64,000 bases of DNA from Ptiloglossa arizonensis (taxonomy: Eukaryota > Arthropoda > Insecta > Hymenoptera > Colletidae): assembly GCF_051014685.1 (NCBI RefSeq), contig NW_027478402.1:1922001-1986000 (forward strand), read 5' to 3'. The translations under genes were made by a program, and so were the position numbers. The notes below the pieces were generated by a model that worked only from the letters and a program-made list of their open reading frames with translations, was not told the origin of the DNA and did not search any database. This document shows positions 52,610 to 63,900 of the stretch, in pieces. Numbering within the stretch: the first letter of the stretch is position 1; every line of letters begins with the position of its first letter.

Positions 52610-52769
52610 GTATTGACGGACTCGATTATTTCCTGTTGCATCTGAAAGCAGAAAGTCGACCGATTACAATGGTGTGTGTACTTTTCCCCTAGGTCATCCC
52701 AGTTATTCGTTTCTAGCATCAGAATTGCGAAAATTTTGATGGTTTCTCAACCATTCCTTAACTTCAAAC

Positions 52770-52786
52770 TCCCGTATCTCGCGAAC
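52770..52786 (-). promoter_or_regulatory. Perfect CENP-B-box core match (9/9)
   Basis: The site is exactly 177 bp after the one at 52593, with the same 17-mer tCCCGtaTctcgCGAAc. It is the only case in the window of perfect sites in adjacent monomers. Confidence 0.6.
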
Positions 52787-54362
52787 GTATTGACGAACTC
52801 GATTATTTCCTGTTGCATCTGAAAGCAGAAAGTCGACCGATTACAATGGTGTGTGTACTTTTCCCCTAGGTCATTCCAGTTATTCGTTTCTAGCATCAGA
52901 ATTGCGAACATTTTGATGGTTTCTCAACCATTCCTCAACTTCAAACTCCCATATCTCCCCAACGGATTGACGAACTCGAGAAATTCCTGTCGCATCTGAA
53001 AGTAGAAGTTCGCTCGATTGCAAAGGTATGTGTATTCTTCCCCCAGGCCATAGTAGTTATTGGTTTCGAGTATCAGATTTGCGAAAATTGTGATTGTTTC
53101 TCAACCATTCCTTAACTTCAAACTCCCATATCTCGCGAACTGATTGACGAACACGAGAAATTCCTGTTGCATCTGAAAGCAGAAACTCGCCCGATTACAA
53201 TGGTATGTGTACTCATCCCCTAGGCCATTCCACTTATTGGTTTCGAGTATCACACTTGCGAAAATTTTGATGGTTTCTCAACCATTCCTTAACTTCAAAC
53301 TCCCATACCTCGCGAACGGATTGACGAACTCGAAAAATTCCTGTTGCTTCTGAAAGTAGAATCTCGCCCCATTACAATGGTGTGTGTACTTTTCCCCCAG
53401 GCCATAGTAGTTATTGGTTTCGAGTATCAGACTTGCGAAAATTGTGAAGGTCTCTCAACCATTCCTTAACTTCAAACTCCCATATCTCGCGAACGGATTG
53501 ACGAACTCGATTATTTCCTGTTGCATCTGAAAGCAGAAAGTCGACCGATTACAGTGGTGTATGTACTTTTCCCCTAGGTCATTCCAGTTATTCGTTTCTA
53601 GCATCAGAATTGCGAAAATTTTGATGGTTTCTCAACCATTCCTTAATTTCAAACTCCCATATCTCGCGAACGGATTAACGAAATCGATTATTTCCTGTTG
53701 CATCTGAAAGCAGAAAGTCGATCGATTACAATGGTGTGTGTACTTTTCCCCTAGGTCATTCCAGTTATTCGTTTCTAGCATCAGAATTGCGAAAATTTTG
53801 ATGGTTTCTCAACCATTATTTAACTTCAAACTCCCATATATCGCGAACGGATTGACGAATTCGACAAATTCCTGTTGCATCTGAAAGTAGAAACTCGCCC
53901 GATTGCAAAGGTATGTGTATTTTTCCCCCAGGCCATAGTAGTTATTGGTTTCGAGTATCAGACTTGCGAAAATTGTGATGGTCTCTCAACCATTCCTTAA
54001 CTTCAAACTCCCAAATCTCGCGAACGGATTGATGAACTCGATTATGTCCTGTTGCATCTGAAAGCAGAAGGTCGACCGATTACAATGGTGTGTGTACTTT
54101 TCCCCTAGGTCATTCCAGATATTCGTTTCTAGCATCAGAATTGCGAACATTTTGATGGTTTCTCAACCATTCCTCAACTTCAAACTCCCATATCTCGCGA
54201 ACGGATTGACGAACTCGAGAAATTCCTGTTGCATCTGAAAGTAGAAACTCGCTCGATTGCAAAGGTATGTGTATTCTTCCCCCAGGCCATAGTAGTTATT
54301 GGTTTCGAGTATCAGACTTGCGAAAATTGTGATGGTCTCTCAACCATTCCTTAACTTCAAAC

Positions 54363-54379
54363 TCCCGTATTTCGCGAAC
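54363..54379 (-). promoter_or_regulatory. Perfect CENP-B-box core match (9/9)
   Basis: The site reads tCCCGtaTttcgCGAAc in another TACTATGG/GTAGCTTTCC monomer, 13 monomers after the site at 52062. Confidence 0.6.
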
Positions 54380-55955
54380 GGATTGACGAACTCGAGGAAT
54401 TCCTGTTGCATCTGAAAGTAGAAACTCGCCCCATTACTATGGTGTGTGTAGCTTTCCCCTAGGCCATTCCACTTATTGGTTTCGAGTATCACACTTGCGA
54501 AAATTTTGATGGTTTCTCAACCATTCCTTAACTTCAAACTCCCATACATCGCGAACGGATTGACGAACTCGAAAAATTCCTGTTGCTTCTGAAAGTAGAA
54601 TCTCGCCCCATTACAATGGTGTGTGTACTTTTCCCCCAGGCCATAGTAGTTATTGGTTTCGAGTATCAGACTTGCGAAAATTGTGAAGGTCTCTCAACCA
54701 TTCCTTAACTTCAAACTCCCATATCTCGCGAACGGATTGACGAACTCGATTATTTCCTGTTGCATCTGAAAGCAGAAAGTCGACCGATTACAGTGGTGTA
54801 TGTACTTTTCCCCTAGGTCATTCCAGTTATTCGTTTCTAGCATCAGAATTGCGAAAATTTTGATGGTTTCTCAACCATTCCTTAATTTCAAACTCCCATA
54901 TCTCGCGAACGGATTAACAAAATCGATTATTTCCTGTTGCATCTGAAAGCAGAAAGTCGATCGATTACAATGGTGTGTGTACTTTTCCCCTAGGTCATTC
55001 CAGTTATTCGTTTCTAGCATCAGAATTGCGAAAATTTTGATGGTTTCTCAACCATTATTTAACTTCAAACTCCCATATATCGCGAACGGATCGACGAATT
55101 CGACAAATTCCTGTTGCATCTGAAAGTAGAAACTCGCCCGATTACAGAGGTATGTGTATTTTTGCCCTAGGCCATAGTAGTTATTGGTTTTGAGTATCAG
55201 ACTTGTGAAAATATTGATGGTTTCTCAACCGTTCCTTAACTTCAAACTCCGATACCTCGCCAACGGATTGGCGAACTCGAGAAGTTCCTGCTGCCTCTGA
55301 AAGTAGAAACTTGCCCGATTACAATGGTGTGTGTACTTCTCCCCTAGGCCGTTCCAGTTATTTGTTTCGAGTATCAGAATTGCGAAAATTTAGCTGGTTT
55401 CTCAACCATTCCTTAACTTCAAATTCCCATATCTCGCGAACGGATTGCCGAGCTCGAGAAATTCCTGTTGCATCTGAAAGTAGAAACTCGCCCGATTACA
55501 AAGTTATGTGTATTTTTCCCCTAGGCCATTGTAGTTATTGGTTTCGAGTATCAGACTTGCGAAAATTGTGATGGTCTCTCAACCATTCCTTAACTTCAAA
55601 CTCCCAAATCTCGCGAACGGATTGATGAACTCGATTATGTCCTGTTGCATCTGAAAGCAGAAGGTCGACCGATTACAATGGTGTGTGTACTTTTTCCCTA
55701 GGTCATTCCAGTTATTCGTTTCTAGCATCAGAATTGCGAAAATTGTGATGGTTTCTCAACCATTCCTTAACTTCAAATTCCCATATCTCGCGAACGGATT
55801 GACGAGCTCGAGAAATTCCTGTTGCATCTGAAAGTAGAAACTCGCCCGATTACAAAGTTATGTGTATTTTTAACCTAGGCCATTGTAGTTATTGGTTTCG
55901 AGTATCAGACTTGCGAAAATTGTGATGGTCTCTCAACCATTCCTTAACTTCAAAC

Positions 55956-55972
55956 TCCCGTATTTCGCGAAC
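55956..55972 (-). promoter_or_regulatory. Perfect CENP-B-box core match (9/9)
   Basis: This is the 22-monomer-offset duplicate (3,894 bp) of the site at 52062, with the identical 17-mer tCCCGtaTttcgCGAAc. Confidence 0.6.
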
Positions 55973-56132
55973 GGATTGACGAACTCGAGGAATTCCTGTT
56001 GCATTTGAAAGTAGAAACTCGCCCCATTACTATGGTGTGTGTAGCTTTCCCCAAGGCCATTCCAATTATTGGTTTCTAGCATCAGAATTGCGAAAATTTT
56101 GATGGTTTCTCAACCATTCCTTAACTTCAAAC

Positions 56133-56149
56133 TCCCGTATCTCGCGAAC
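56133..56149 (-). promoter_or_regulatory. Perfect CENP-B-box core match (9/9)
   Basis: The site reads tCCCGtaTctcgCGAAc in a SalI-site monomer related to those at 52593 and 52770. It is 177 bp after the site at 55956, so the CTCG and TTCG forms sit side by side here. Confidence 0.6.
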
Positions 56150-57682
56150 GTTTTGACGAACTCGATTATTTCCTGTTGCATCTGAAAGCAGAAAGTCGAC
56201 CGATTACAATGGTGTGTGTACTTTTCCCCTAGGTCATCCCAGTTATTCGTTTCTAGCATCAGAATTGCGGAAATTTTGATGGTTTCTCAACCATTCTTTA
56301 ACTTCAAACTCCCATATATCGCGAACGGATTGACGAATTCGACAAATTCCTGTTGCATCTGATAGTAGAAACTCGCCCGATTACAGAGGTATGTGTATTT
56401 TTGCCCTAGGCCATAGTAGTTATTGGTTTCGAGTATCAGACTTGCGAAAATTGTGATGGTTTCTCAACCATTCCTTAACTTCAAACTCCCATATCTCGCG
56501 AACGGATTGACGAACTCGAGAAATTCCTGTTGCATCTGAAAGTAGAAACTCGCCCGATTACAAAGGTATGTGTATTTTTCCCCTAGGCCATAGTAGTTAT
56601 TGGTTTCGAGTATCAGACTTGCGAAAATTGTGATTGTTTCTCAACCATTCCTTAACTTCAAACTCCCATATCTCGCGAACTGATTGACGAACACGAGAAA
56701 TTCCGGTTGCATCTGGAAGAAGAAACTCCTCCGATTACAACGGTATGTGAATTTTTCCCCTAAGCCTTTGTAGTTATTGGTTTCGAGTATCAGACTTGCG
56801 AAAATTTTGATGGTTTCTCAAGCATTCCTTAACTTCAAACTCCCATATCTCGCGAACGGATTGACGAACTCGATTATTTCCTGTTGCATCTGAAAGCAGA
56901 AAGTCGACCGATTACAGTGGTGTGTGTACTTTTCCCCTAGGTCATTCCAGTTATTCGTTTCTAGCATCAGAATTGCGAAAATTTTGATGGTTTCTCAACC
57001 ATTCCTTAACTTCAAACTCCCATATCTCGCGAACGGATTGGCGAACTCGAGATGTTCCTGTTGCATCTGAAAGTAGAAACTTGCCCGATTACAAAGGTAT
57101 GCGTATTTTACCCCTAGGCCTTTGTAGTTACTGGTTTCGAGTATCAGACTTGCGAAAATTTTGATGGTTTCTCAAGCATTCCTTAACTTCAAACTCCCAT
57201 ATCTCGCGAACGGATTGACGAACTCGATTATTTCCTGTTGCATCTGAAAGCAGAAAGTCGACCGATTACAGTGGTGTGTGTACTTTTCCCCTAGGTCATT
57301 CCAGTTATTCGTTTCTAGCATCAGAATTGCGAAAATTTTGATGGTTTCTCAACCATTCCTTAACTTCAAACTCCCATATCTCGCGAACGGATTGACGAAC
57401 TCGAGAAATTCCTGTTGCATCTGAAACTAGAAACTCGCCCGATTACAAGGGTATGTGTATTTTTCCCCTAGGCCATAGTAGTTATTGGTTTCGAGTATCA
57501 GACTTGCGAAAATTGTGATTGTTTCTCAACCATTCCTTAATTTCAAACTCCCATATCTCGCGAACTGATTGACGAACACGAGATACTCCTGTTGCATCTG
57601 AAAGCAGAAACTCACCCGATTACAATGGTATGTGTAGTTTTCCCCTAGGCCGTTCCAGTTATTGGTTTCAGGTACCAGACTT

Positions 57683-57737
57683 GGAGTTTGAAGTTAAGGA
57701 ATGCTTGATTCTCAACCATTCCTTAACTTCAAACTCC
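57683..57737. repeat. Inverted satellite fragment forming a 21-bp perfect hairpin
   Basis: Bases 57683-57708 (GGAGTTTGAAG...GCTTGA, 26 nt) are the reverse complement of the satellite segment TCAAGCATTCC...AACTCC. They replace about 16 bases (CGAAAATTTTGATGGT) that every other monomer has between CTTG and TTCTCAACC, a net gain of about 9 bp. Because the normal segment follows at once, 57683-57703 pairs perfectly with 57717-57737 (21 bp) around a 13-nt loop (57704-57716). The inverted copy has AAGCATT, whereas its own monomer has AACCATT. It was therefore copied from a different monomer, such as the AAGCATT type present at about 57173, probably by template switching. No other inverted piece was found in the window. 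Confidence 0.95.
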
Positions 57738-57911
57738 CATATCTCGCAAACAGATTGACGAACTCGAGAAATTCCTGTTGCATGTGAAAGTAGAAACTTG
57801 CCCGATTACAATGGTATGTGTACTTTTTCCCTAGGCCATTCCAGTTATTGGTTTCGAGTATCAGACTTGCGAAAATTGTGATGGTTTCTCAACCATTCCT
57901 TAACTTCAAAC

Positions 57912-57928
57912 TCCCGTTTCTCGCGAAC
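57912..57928 (-). promoter_or_regulatory. Perfect CENP-B-box core match (9/9)
   Basis: The site reads tCCCGttTctcgCGAAc. It differs from the others in a free (N) position, and so is probably an independent gain. It lies about 180 bp after the inverted hairpin fragment. Confidence 0.6.
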
Positions 57929-60900
57929 GGATTGACGAACTCGAGAAATTCCTGTTGCACCTGAAAGTAGAAACTCGCCCGATTACAAAGATATGTGTGA
58001 TTTCACCCTAGGCCTTTGTAGTTATTGGTTTCGAGTATCAGACCAGCGAAAATTTTGATGGTTTCTAAACCATTCCTTAACTTCAAACTCCCATATCTCG
58101 CCAACGGATTGACGAACTCGATAAATTCCTGTTGCATTTAAAGAAGAAACGCGCCCGATTACAATAGTATGCGTACTTTTCCCCTAGGCCACTCCAGTTA
58201 TTGGTTTCGAGTATCAGATTTGCGAAAATTTTGATGGTTTTTCAACCATTCCTTAACTTCAAACTCACATTTCTCGCGAACGGATTGACGAGCTCGAGAT
58301 ATTCCTGTTGCATCTGAAAGTAGAAACTCGCCCGATTACAAAGTTATGTGTATTTTTCCCCTAGGCCTTTGTAGTTATTGGTTTCGAGTATCAGACTTGC
58401 GAAAATTTTGATGGTTTCTCAATCATTCCTTAAATTCAAACTCCCATATCTCGCGAACGGATTGTCGAACTCGAGAAATTCCTGTTGCATCTGAAAGTAG
58501 AAACTCGCCCGATTACAAAGTTATGTGTATTTTTCCACTACGCCTTTGTAGTTATTGGTTTCGAGTATCAGACTTGCGAAAATTTTGATGGTTTCTCAAG
58601 CATTCCTTAACTTCAAACTCCCATATCTCGCGAACGGATTGACGAACTCGATTATTTCCTGTTAAATCTGAAAGCAGAAAGTCGACCGATTACAATGGTG
58701 TGTGTACTTTTTCCCTAGGTCATTCCAGTTATTCGTTTCTAGCATCAGAATTGCGAAAATTGTGATGGTTTCTCAACCATTCCTTAACTTCAAACTCCCA
58801 TATCTCGCGAACGGATTGACGAACTCGAGAATTTGCTGTTGCATCTGAAACCAGAAACTCGTCCGATTACAACGGTATGTGTATTTTTGCCCTAGGCCAT
58901 AGTAGTTATTGGTTTCGAGTATCAGACTTGCGAAAATTTTGATGGTTTCTCAACCATTCCTTAACTTCAAACTCCCATATCTCGCGAACGGATTGTCAAA
59001 CTCGAGAAATTCCTGTTGCATCTGAAAGTAGAAACTCGCCCGATTGCAAAGGTATGTGTATTTTTCCCCCAGGCCATAGTAGTTATTGGTTTCGAGTATC
59101 AGACTTGCGAAAATTGTGATGGTCTCTCAACCATTCCTTAACTTCAAACTCCCAAATCTCGCGAACGGATTGATGAACTCGATTATGTCCTGTTGCATCT
59201 GAAAGCAGAAGGTCGACCGATTACAATGGTGTGTGTACTTTTTCCCTAGGTCATTCCAGTTATTCGTTTCTAGCATCAGAATTGCGAAAATTGTGATGGT
59301 TTCTCAACCATTCCTTAACTTCAAATTCCCATATCTCGCGAACGGATTGACGAGCTCGAGAAATTCCTGGTGCATCTGAAAGTAGAAACTCGCCCGATTA
59401 CAAAGTTATGTGTATTTTTAACCTAGGCCATTGTTGTTATTGGTTTCGAGTATCGGACTTGCGAAAATTGTGATGGTCTCTCAACAATTCCTTAACTTCA
59501 AACTCCCATATCTCGCGAACGGATTGACGAACTCGAGAAATTCCTGTTGCATCTGAAAGTAGAAACTCGCCCGATTACAAAGGTATGTGTATTTTTCCCC
59601 TAGGCCATAGTAGTTATTGGTTTCGAGTATCAGACTTGCGAAAATTGTGATTGTTTCTCAACCATTCCTTAATTTCAAACTCCCATATCTCGCGAACTGA
59701 TTGACGAACACGAGAAATTCCGGTTGCATCTGGAAGAAGAAACTCCTCCGATTACAACGGTATGTGAATTTTTCCCCTAAGCCTTTGTAGTTATTGGTTT
59801 CGAGTATCAGACTTGCGAAAATTTTGATGGTTTCTCAAGCATTCCTTAACTTCAAACTCCCATATCTCGCGAACGGATTGACGAACTCGATTATTTCCTG
59901 TTGCATCTGAAAGCAGAAAGTCGACCGATTACAGTGGTGTGTGTACTTTTCCCCTAGGTCATTCCAGTTATTCGTTTCTAGCATCAGAATTGCGAAAATT
60001 TTGATGGTTTCTCAACCATTCCTTAACTTCAAACTCCCATATCTCGCGAACGGATTGGCGAACTCGAGATGTTCCTGTTGCATCTGAAAGTAGAAACTTG
60101 CCCGATTACAAAGGTATGCGTATTTTACCCCTAGGCCTTTGTAGTTACAGGTTTCGAGTATCAGACTTGCGAAAATTTTGATGGTTTCTCAAGCATTCCT
60201 TAACTTCAAACTCCCATATCTCGCGAACGGATTGACGAACTCGATTATTTCCTGTTGCATCTGAAAGTAGAAAGTCGACCGATTACAATGGTGTGTGTAC
60301 CTTTCCCCTAGGTCATTCCAGTTATTCGTTTCGAGCATCAGAATTGCGAAAATTTTGATGGTTTCTCAACCATTCCTTAATTTCAAACTCCCATATCTCG
60401 CGAACGGATTGACGAACTCGAGAAATTCCTGTTGCATCTGAAACTAGAAACTCGCCCGATTACAAGGGTATGTGTATTTTTCCCCTAGGCCATAGTAGTC
60501 ATTGGTTTCGAGTATCAGACTTGCGAAAATTGTGATTGTTTCTCAACCATTCCTTAATTTCAAATTCCCATATCTCGCGAACTGATTGACGAACACGAGA
60601 AACTCCTGTTGCATCTGAAAGTAGAAACTCGCCCGATTACAACCGTATGTGTATTTGTACCCTAGGCAATAGTAGTTATTGAATTCGAGTATCAGACTTG
60701 CGAAAATTGTGATGATTTCTCAACCATTCCTTAACTTCAATCTCCCATATCTCGCGAACGCATTGACGAACTCGAGAAATTCCTGTTGTATCTGAAAGTA
60801 GAAACTCGCCCGATTACAATGGTGTGTGTACTTTTCTCCTAGGCCATTCCAGTTATTGGTTTCGAGTATCAGACCAGCGAAAATTTTGATGGTTTCTCAA

Positions 60901-63900
60901 CCATTCCTTAACTTCAAACTCCCATATCTCGCGAACGGAATGACGAACTCGAGAAATTCCTGTTGCATGTGAAAGTAGAATCTCGCCCGATTACAACGGT
61001 ATGTGTATTTTTCCCCTAGGCATTTGTAGTTATTGGTTTCGAGTCTCAGACTTGCGAAAATTTTGATGGTTTCACAACCATTCCTTAACTTCAAACTCCC
61101 ATATCTCGCGAACGGATTGACGAACTCGAGAAATTCCTGTTGCATCTGAAAGTAGAAACTCGCCCGATTACAACGGTATGTGTATTTTTTCCCTAGGCCA
61201 TTCCAGTTATTGGTTTCGAGTATCAGATTTGCGAAAATTTTGATGGTTTCTCAACCATTCCTTAACTTCAAACTCCCATATCTCGCGAACGGATTGACGA
61301 ACTCGAGAAATTCCTGTTGCATCTGAAAGTAGAAACTCGCCCGATAACAAGGGTATGTGTATTTTTCCCCTAGGCCATAGTAGTTATTGATTTCGAGTAT
61401 CAGACTTGCGAAAATTGTGATTGTTCCTCAACCATTCCTTAATTTCAAACTCCCATATCTCGCGAACTGATTGACGAACACGAGAAACTCCTGTTGCATC
61501 TAAAAGCAGAAACTCGCCCGATTACAATGGTATGTGTACTTTTCCCCTAGGTCATTCCAGTTATTCGTTTCAAGCATCAGAATTGCGAAAATTTTGACGG
61601 TTTCTCAACCATTCTTTAACTTCACACTCCCATGTCTCGCGAACGGATTGACGAATTCGACAAATTCCTGTTGCATCTGAAAGTAGAAACTCGCCCGATT
61701 ACAAAGGTATGTGTATTTTTGCCCTAGGCCATAGTAGTTATTGGTTTCGAGTATCAGACTTGCGAAAATTTTGATGGTTTCTCAACCATTCCTTAACTTC
61801 AAACTCCCATATCTCGCGAACGGATTGACGAACTCGAATATTTTCTGTTGCATCTGAAAGCAGAAAGTCGACCGATTACAATGTTGTGTGTACTTTTGCC
61901 CTAGGCCATAGTAGTTATTGGTTTCGAGTATCAGACTTGCGAAAATTGTGATGGTTTCTCAACCATTCCTTAACTTCAAACTCCCATATCTCGCGAACGG
62001 ATTGACGAACTCGAGAAATTCCTGTTGCATCTGAAAGTAGAAACTCGCCCGATTACAAAGGTATGTGTATTTTTGCCCTAGGCCATAGTAGTTATTGAAT
62101 TCGAGTATCAGACTTGCGAAAATTTTGATGATTTCTCAACCATTCCTTAACATCAAACTCCCATATCTCGCGAACGCATTGACGAACTCGAGAAATGCCT
62201 GTTGTATCTGAAAGTAGAAACTCGCCCGATTACAACGGTGTGTGTACTTTTCCCCTAGGCCATTCCAGTTATTCGTTTCTAGCATCAGAATTGCGAAAAT
62301 GTTGATGGTTTCTCAACCATTCCTTAACTTCAAACTCCCATATCTCTCGAACGGATTGACGAACTCGAGAATTTCCTATTGCATCTGAAAGCAGAAACTC
62401 GCCCGATTACAACGGTATGTGTATTTTTCCCCAAGGCCATTGTTGTTATTGGTTTCGAGTATCAGACTTGCGAAAATTTTGATGGTTTCTCAACCATTCC
62501 TTAACTTCAAAACCCCATTTCTCGCGAACGGATTGACGAACTCGAGAAATTCCTGTTGTATCTGAAAGTAGAAACTCGCCCGATTACAATGGTGTGTGTA
62601 CTTTTCCCCTAGGCCATTCCAGTTATTGGTTTCGAGTATCACACCAGCGAAAATTTTGATGGTTTCTCAACCATTCCTTAACTTCAAACTTCCATATCTC
62701 GCGAACGGATTGACGGACTCGAGAATTTCCTGTTGCATCTGAAAGTAGAATCTCGCCCGATTACAATGGTGTGTGTACTTTTCCCCTAGGTCATCCCAGT
62801 TATTCGTTTCTAGCATCAGAATTGCGAAAATTTTGATGGTTTCTCAACCATTCTTTAACTTCAAACTCCCATATATCGCGAACGGATTGACGAATTCGAC
62901 AAATTCCTGTTGCATCTGATAGTAGAAACTCGCCCGATTACAGAGGTATGTGTATTTTTGCCCTAGGCCATAGTAGTTATTGGTTTCGAGTATCAGACTT
63001 GCGAAAATTGTGATGGTTTCTCAACCATTCCTTAACTTCAAACTCCCATATCTCGCGAACGGATTGACGAACTCGAGAAATTCCTGTTGCATCTGAAAGT
63101 AGAAACTCGCCCGATTACAAAGGTATGTGTATTTTTCCCCTAGGGCATAGTAGTTATTGGTTTCGAGTATCAGACTTGCGAAAATTGTGATTGTTTCCCA
63201 ACCATTCCTTAATTTCAAACTCCCATATCTCGCGAACTGATTGACGAACACGAGAAATTCCGGTTGCATCTGGAAGAAGAAACTCCTCCGATTACAACGG
63301 TATGTGAATTTTTCCCCTAAGCCTTTGTAGTTATTGGTTTCGAGTATCAGACTTGCGAAAATTTTGATGGTTTCTCAAGCATTCCTTAACTTCAAACTCC
63401 CATATCTCGCGAACGGATTGACGAACTCGATTATTTCCTGTTGCATCTGAAAGCAGAAAGTCGACCGATTACAGTGGTGTGTGTACTTTTCCCCTAGGTC
63501 ATTCCAGTTATTCGTTTCTAGCATCAGAATTGCGAAAATTTTGATGGTTTCTCAACCATTCCTTAACTTCAAACTCCCATATCTCGCGAACGGATTGGCG
63601 AACTCGAGATGTTCCTGTTGCATCTGAAAGTAGAAACTTGCCCGATTACAAAGGTATGCGTATTTTACCCCTAGGCCTTTGTAGTTACTGGTTTCGAGTA
63701 TCAGACTTGCGAAAATTTTGATGGTTTCTCAAGCATTCCTTAACTTCAAACTCCAATATCTCGCGAACGGATTGACGAACTCGATTATTTCCTGTTGCAT
63801 CTGAAAGTAGAAAGTCGACCGATTACAATGGTGTGTGTACCTTTCCCCTAGGTCATTCCAGTTATTCGTTTCGAGCATCAGAATTGCGAAAATTTTGATG

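Larger units (their letters stand above)
50860..56220 (+). repeat. 22-monomer duplication with nested 7-mer and SalI-site monomers
   Basis: The block 51230-52180 recurs at 55125-56070. GTGAAAATATTGATGG lies at 51311 and 55205, and GATTATGTCC at 51739 and 55633, both exactly 3,894 bp (22 x 177) apart. A nested piece of about four monomers, 53221-53905, recurs at 54461-55144 (GTATGTACTTTT at 53560 and 54799; 1,239 bp, 7 x 177). Most SalI-site monomers of the window are in this and the next block. Six perfect CENP-B-box matches fall here. Confidence 0.83.
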
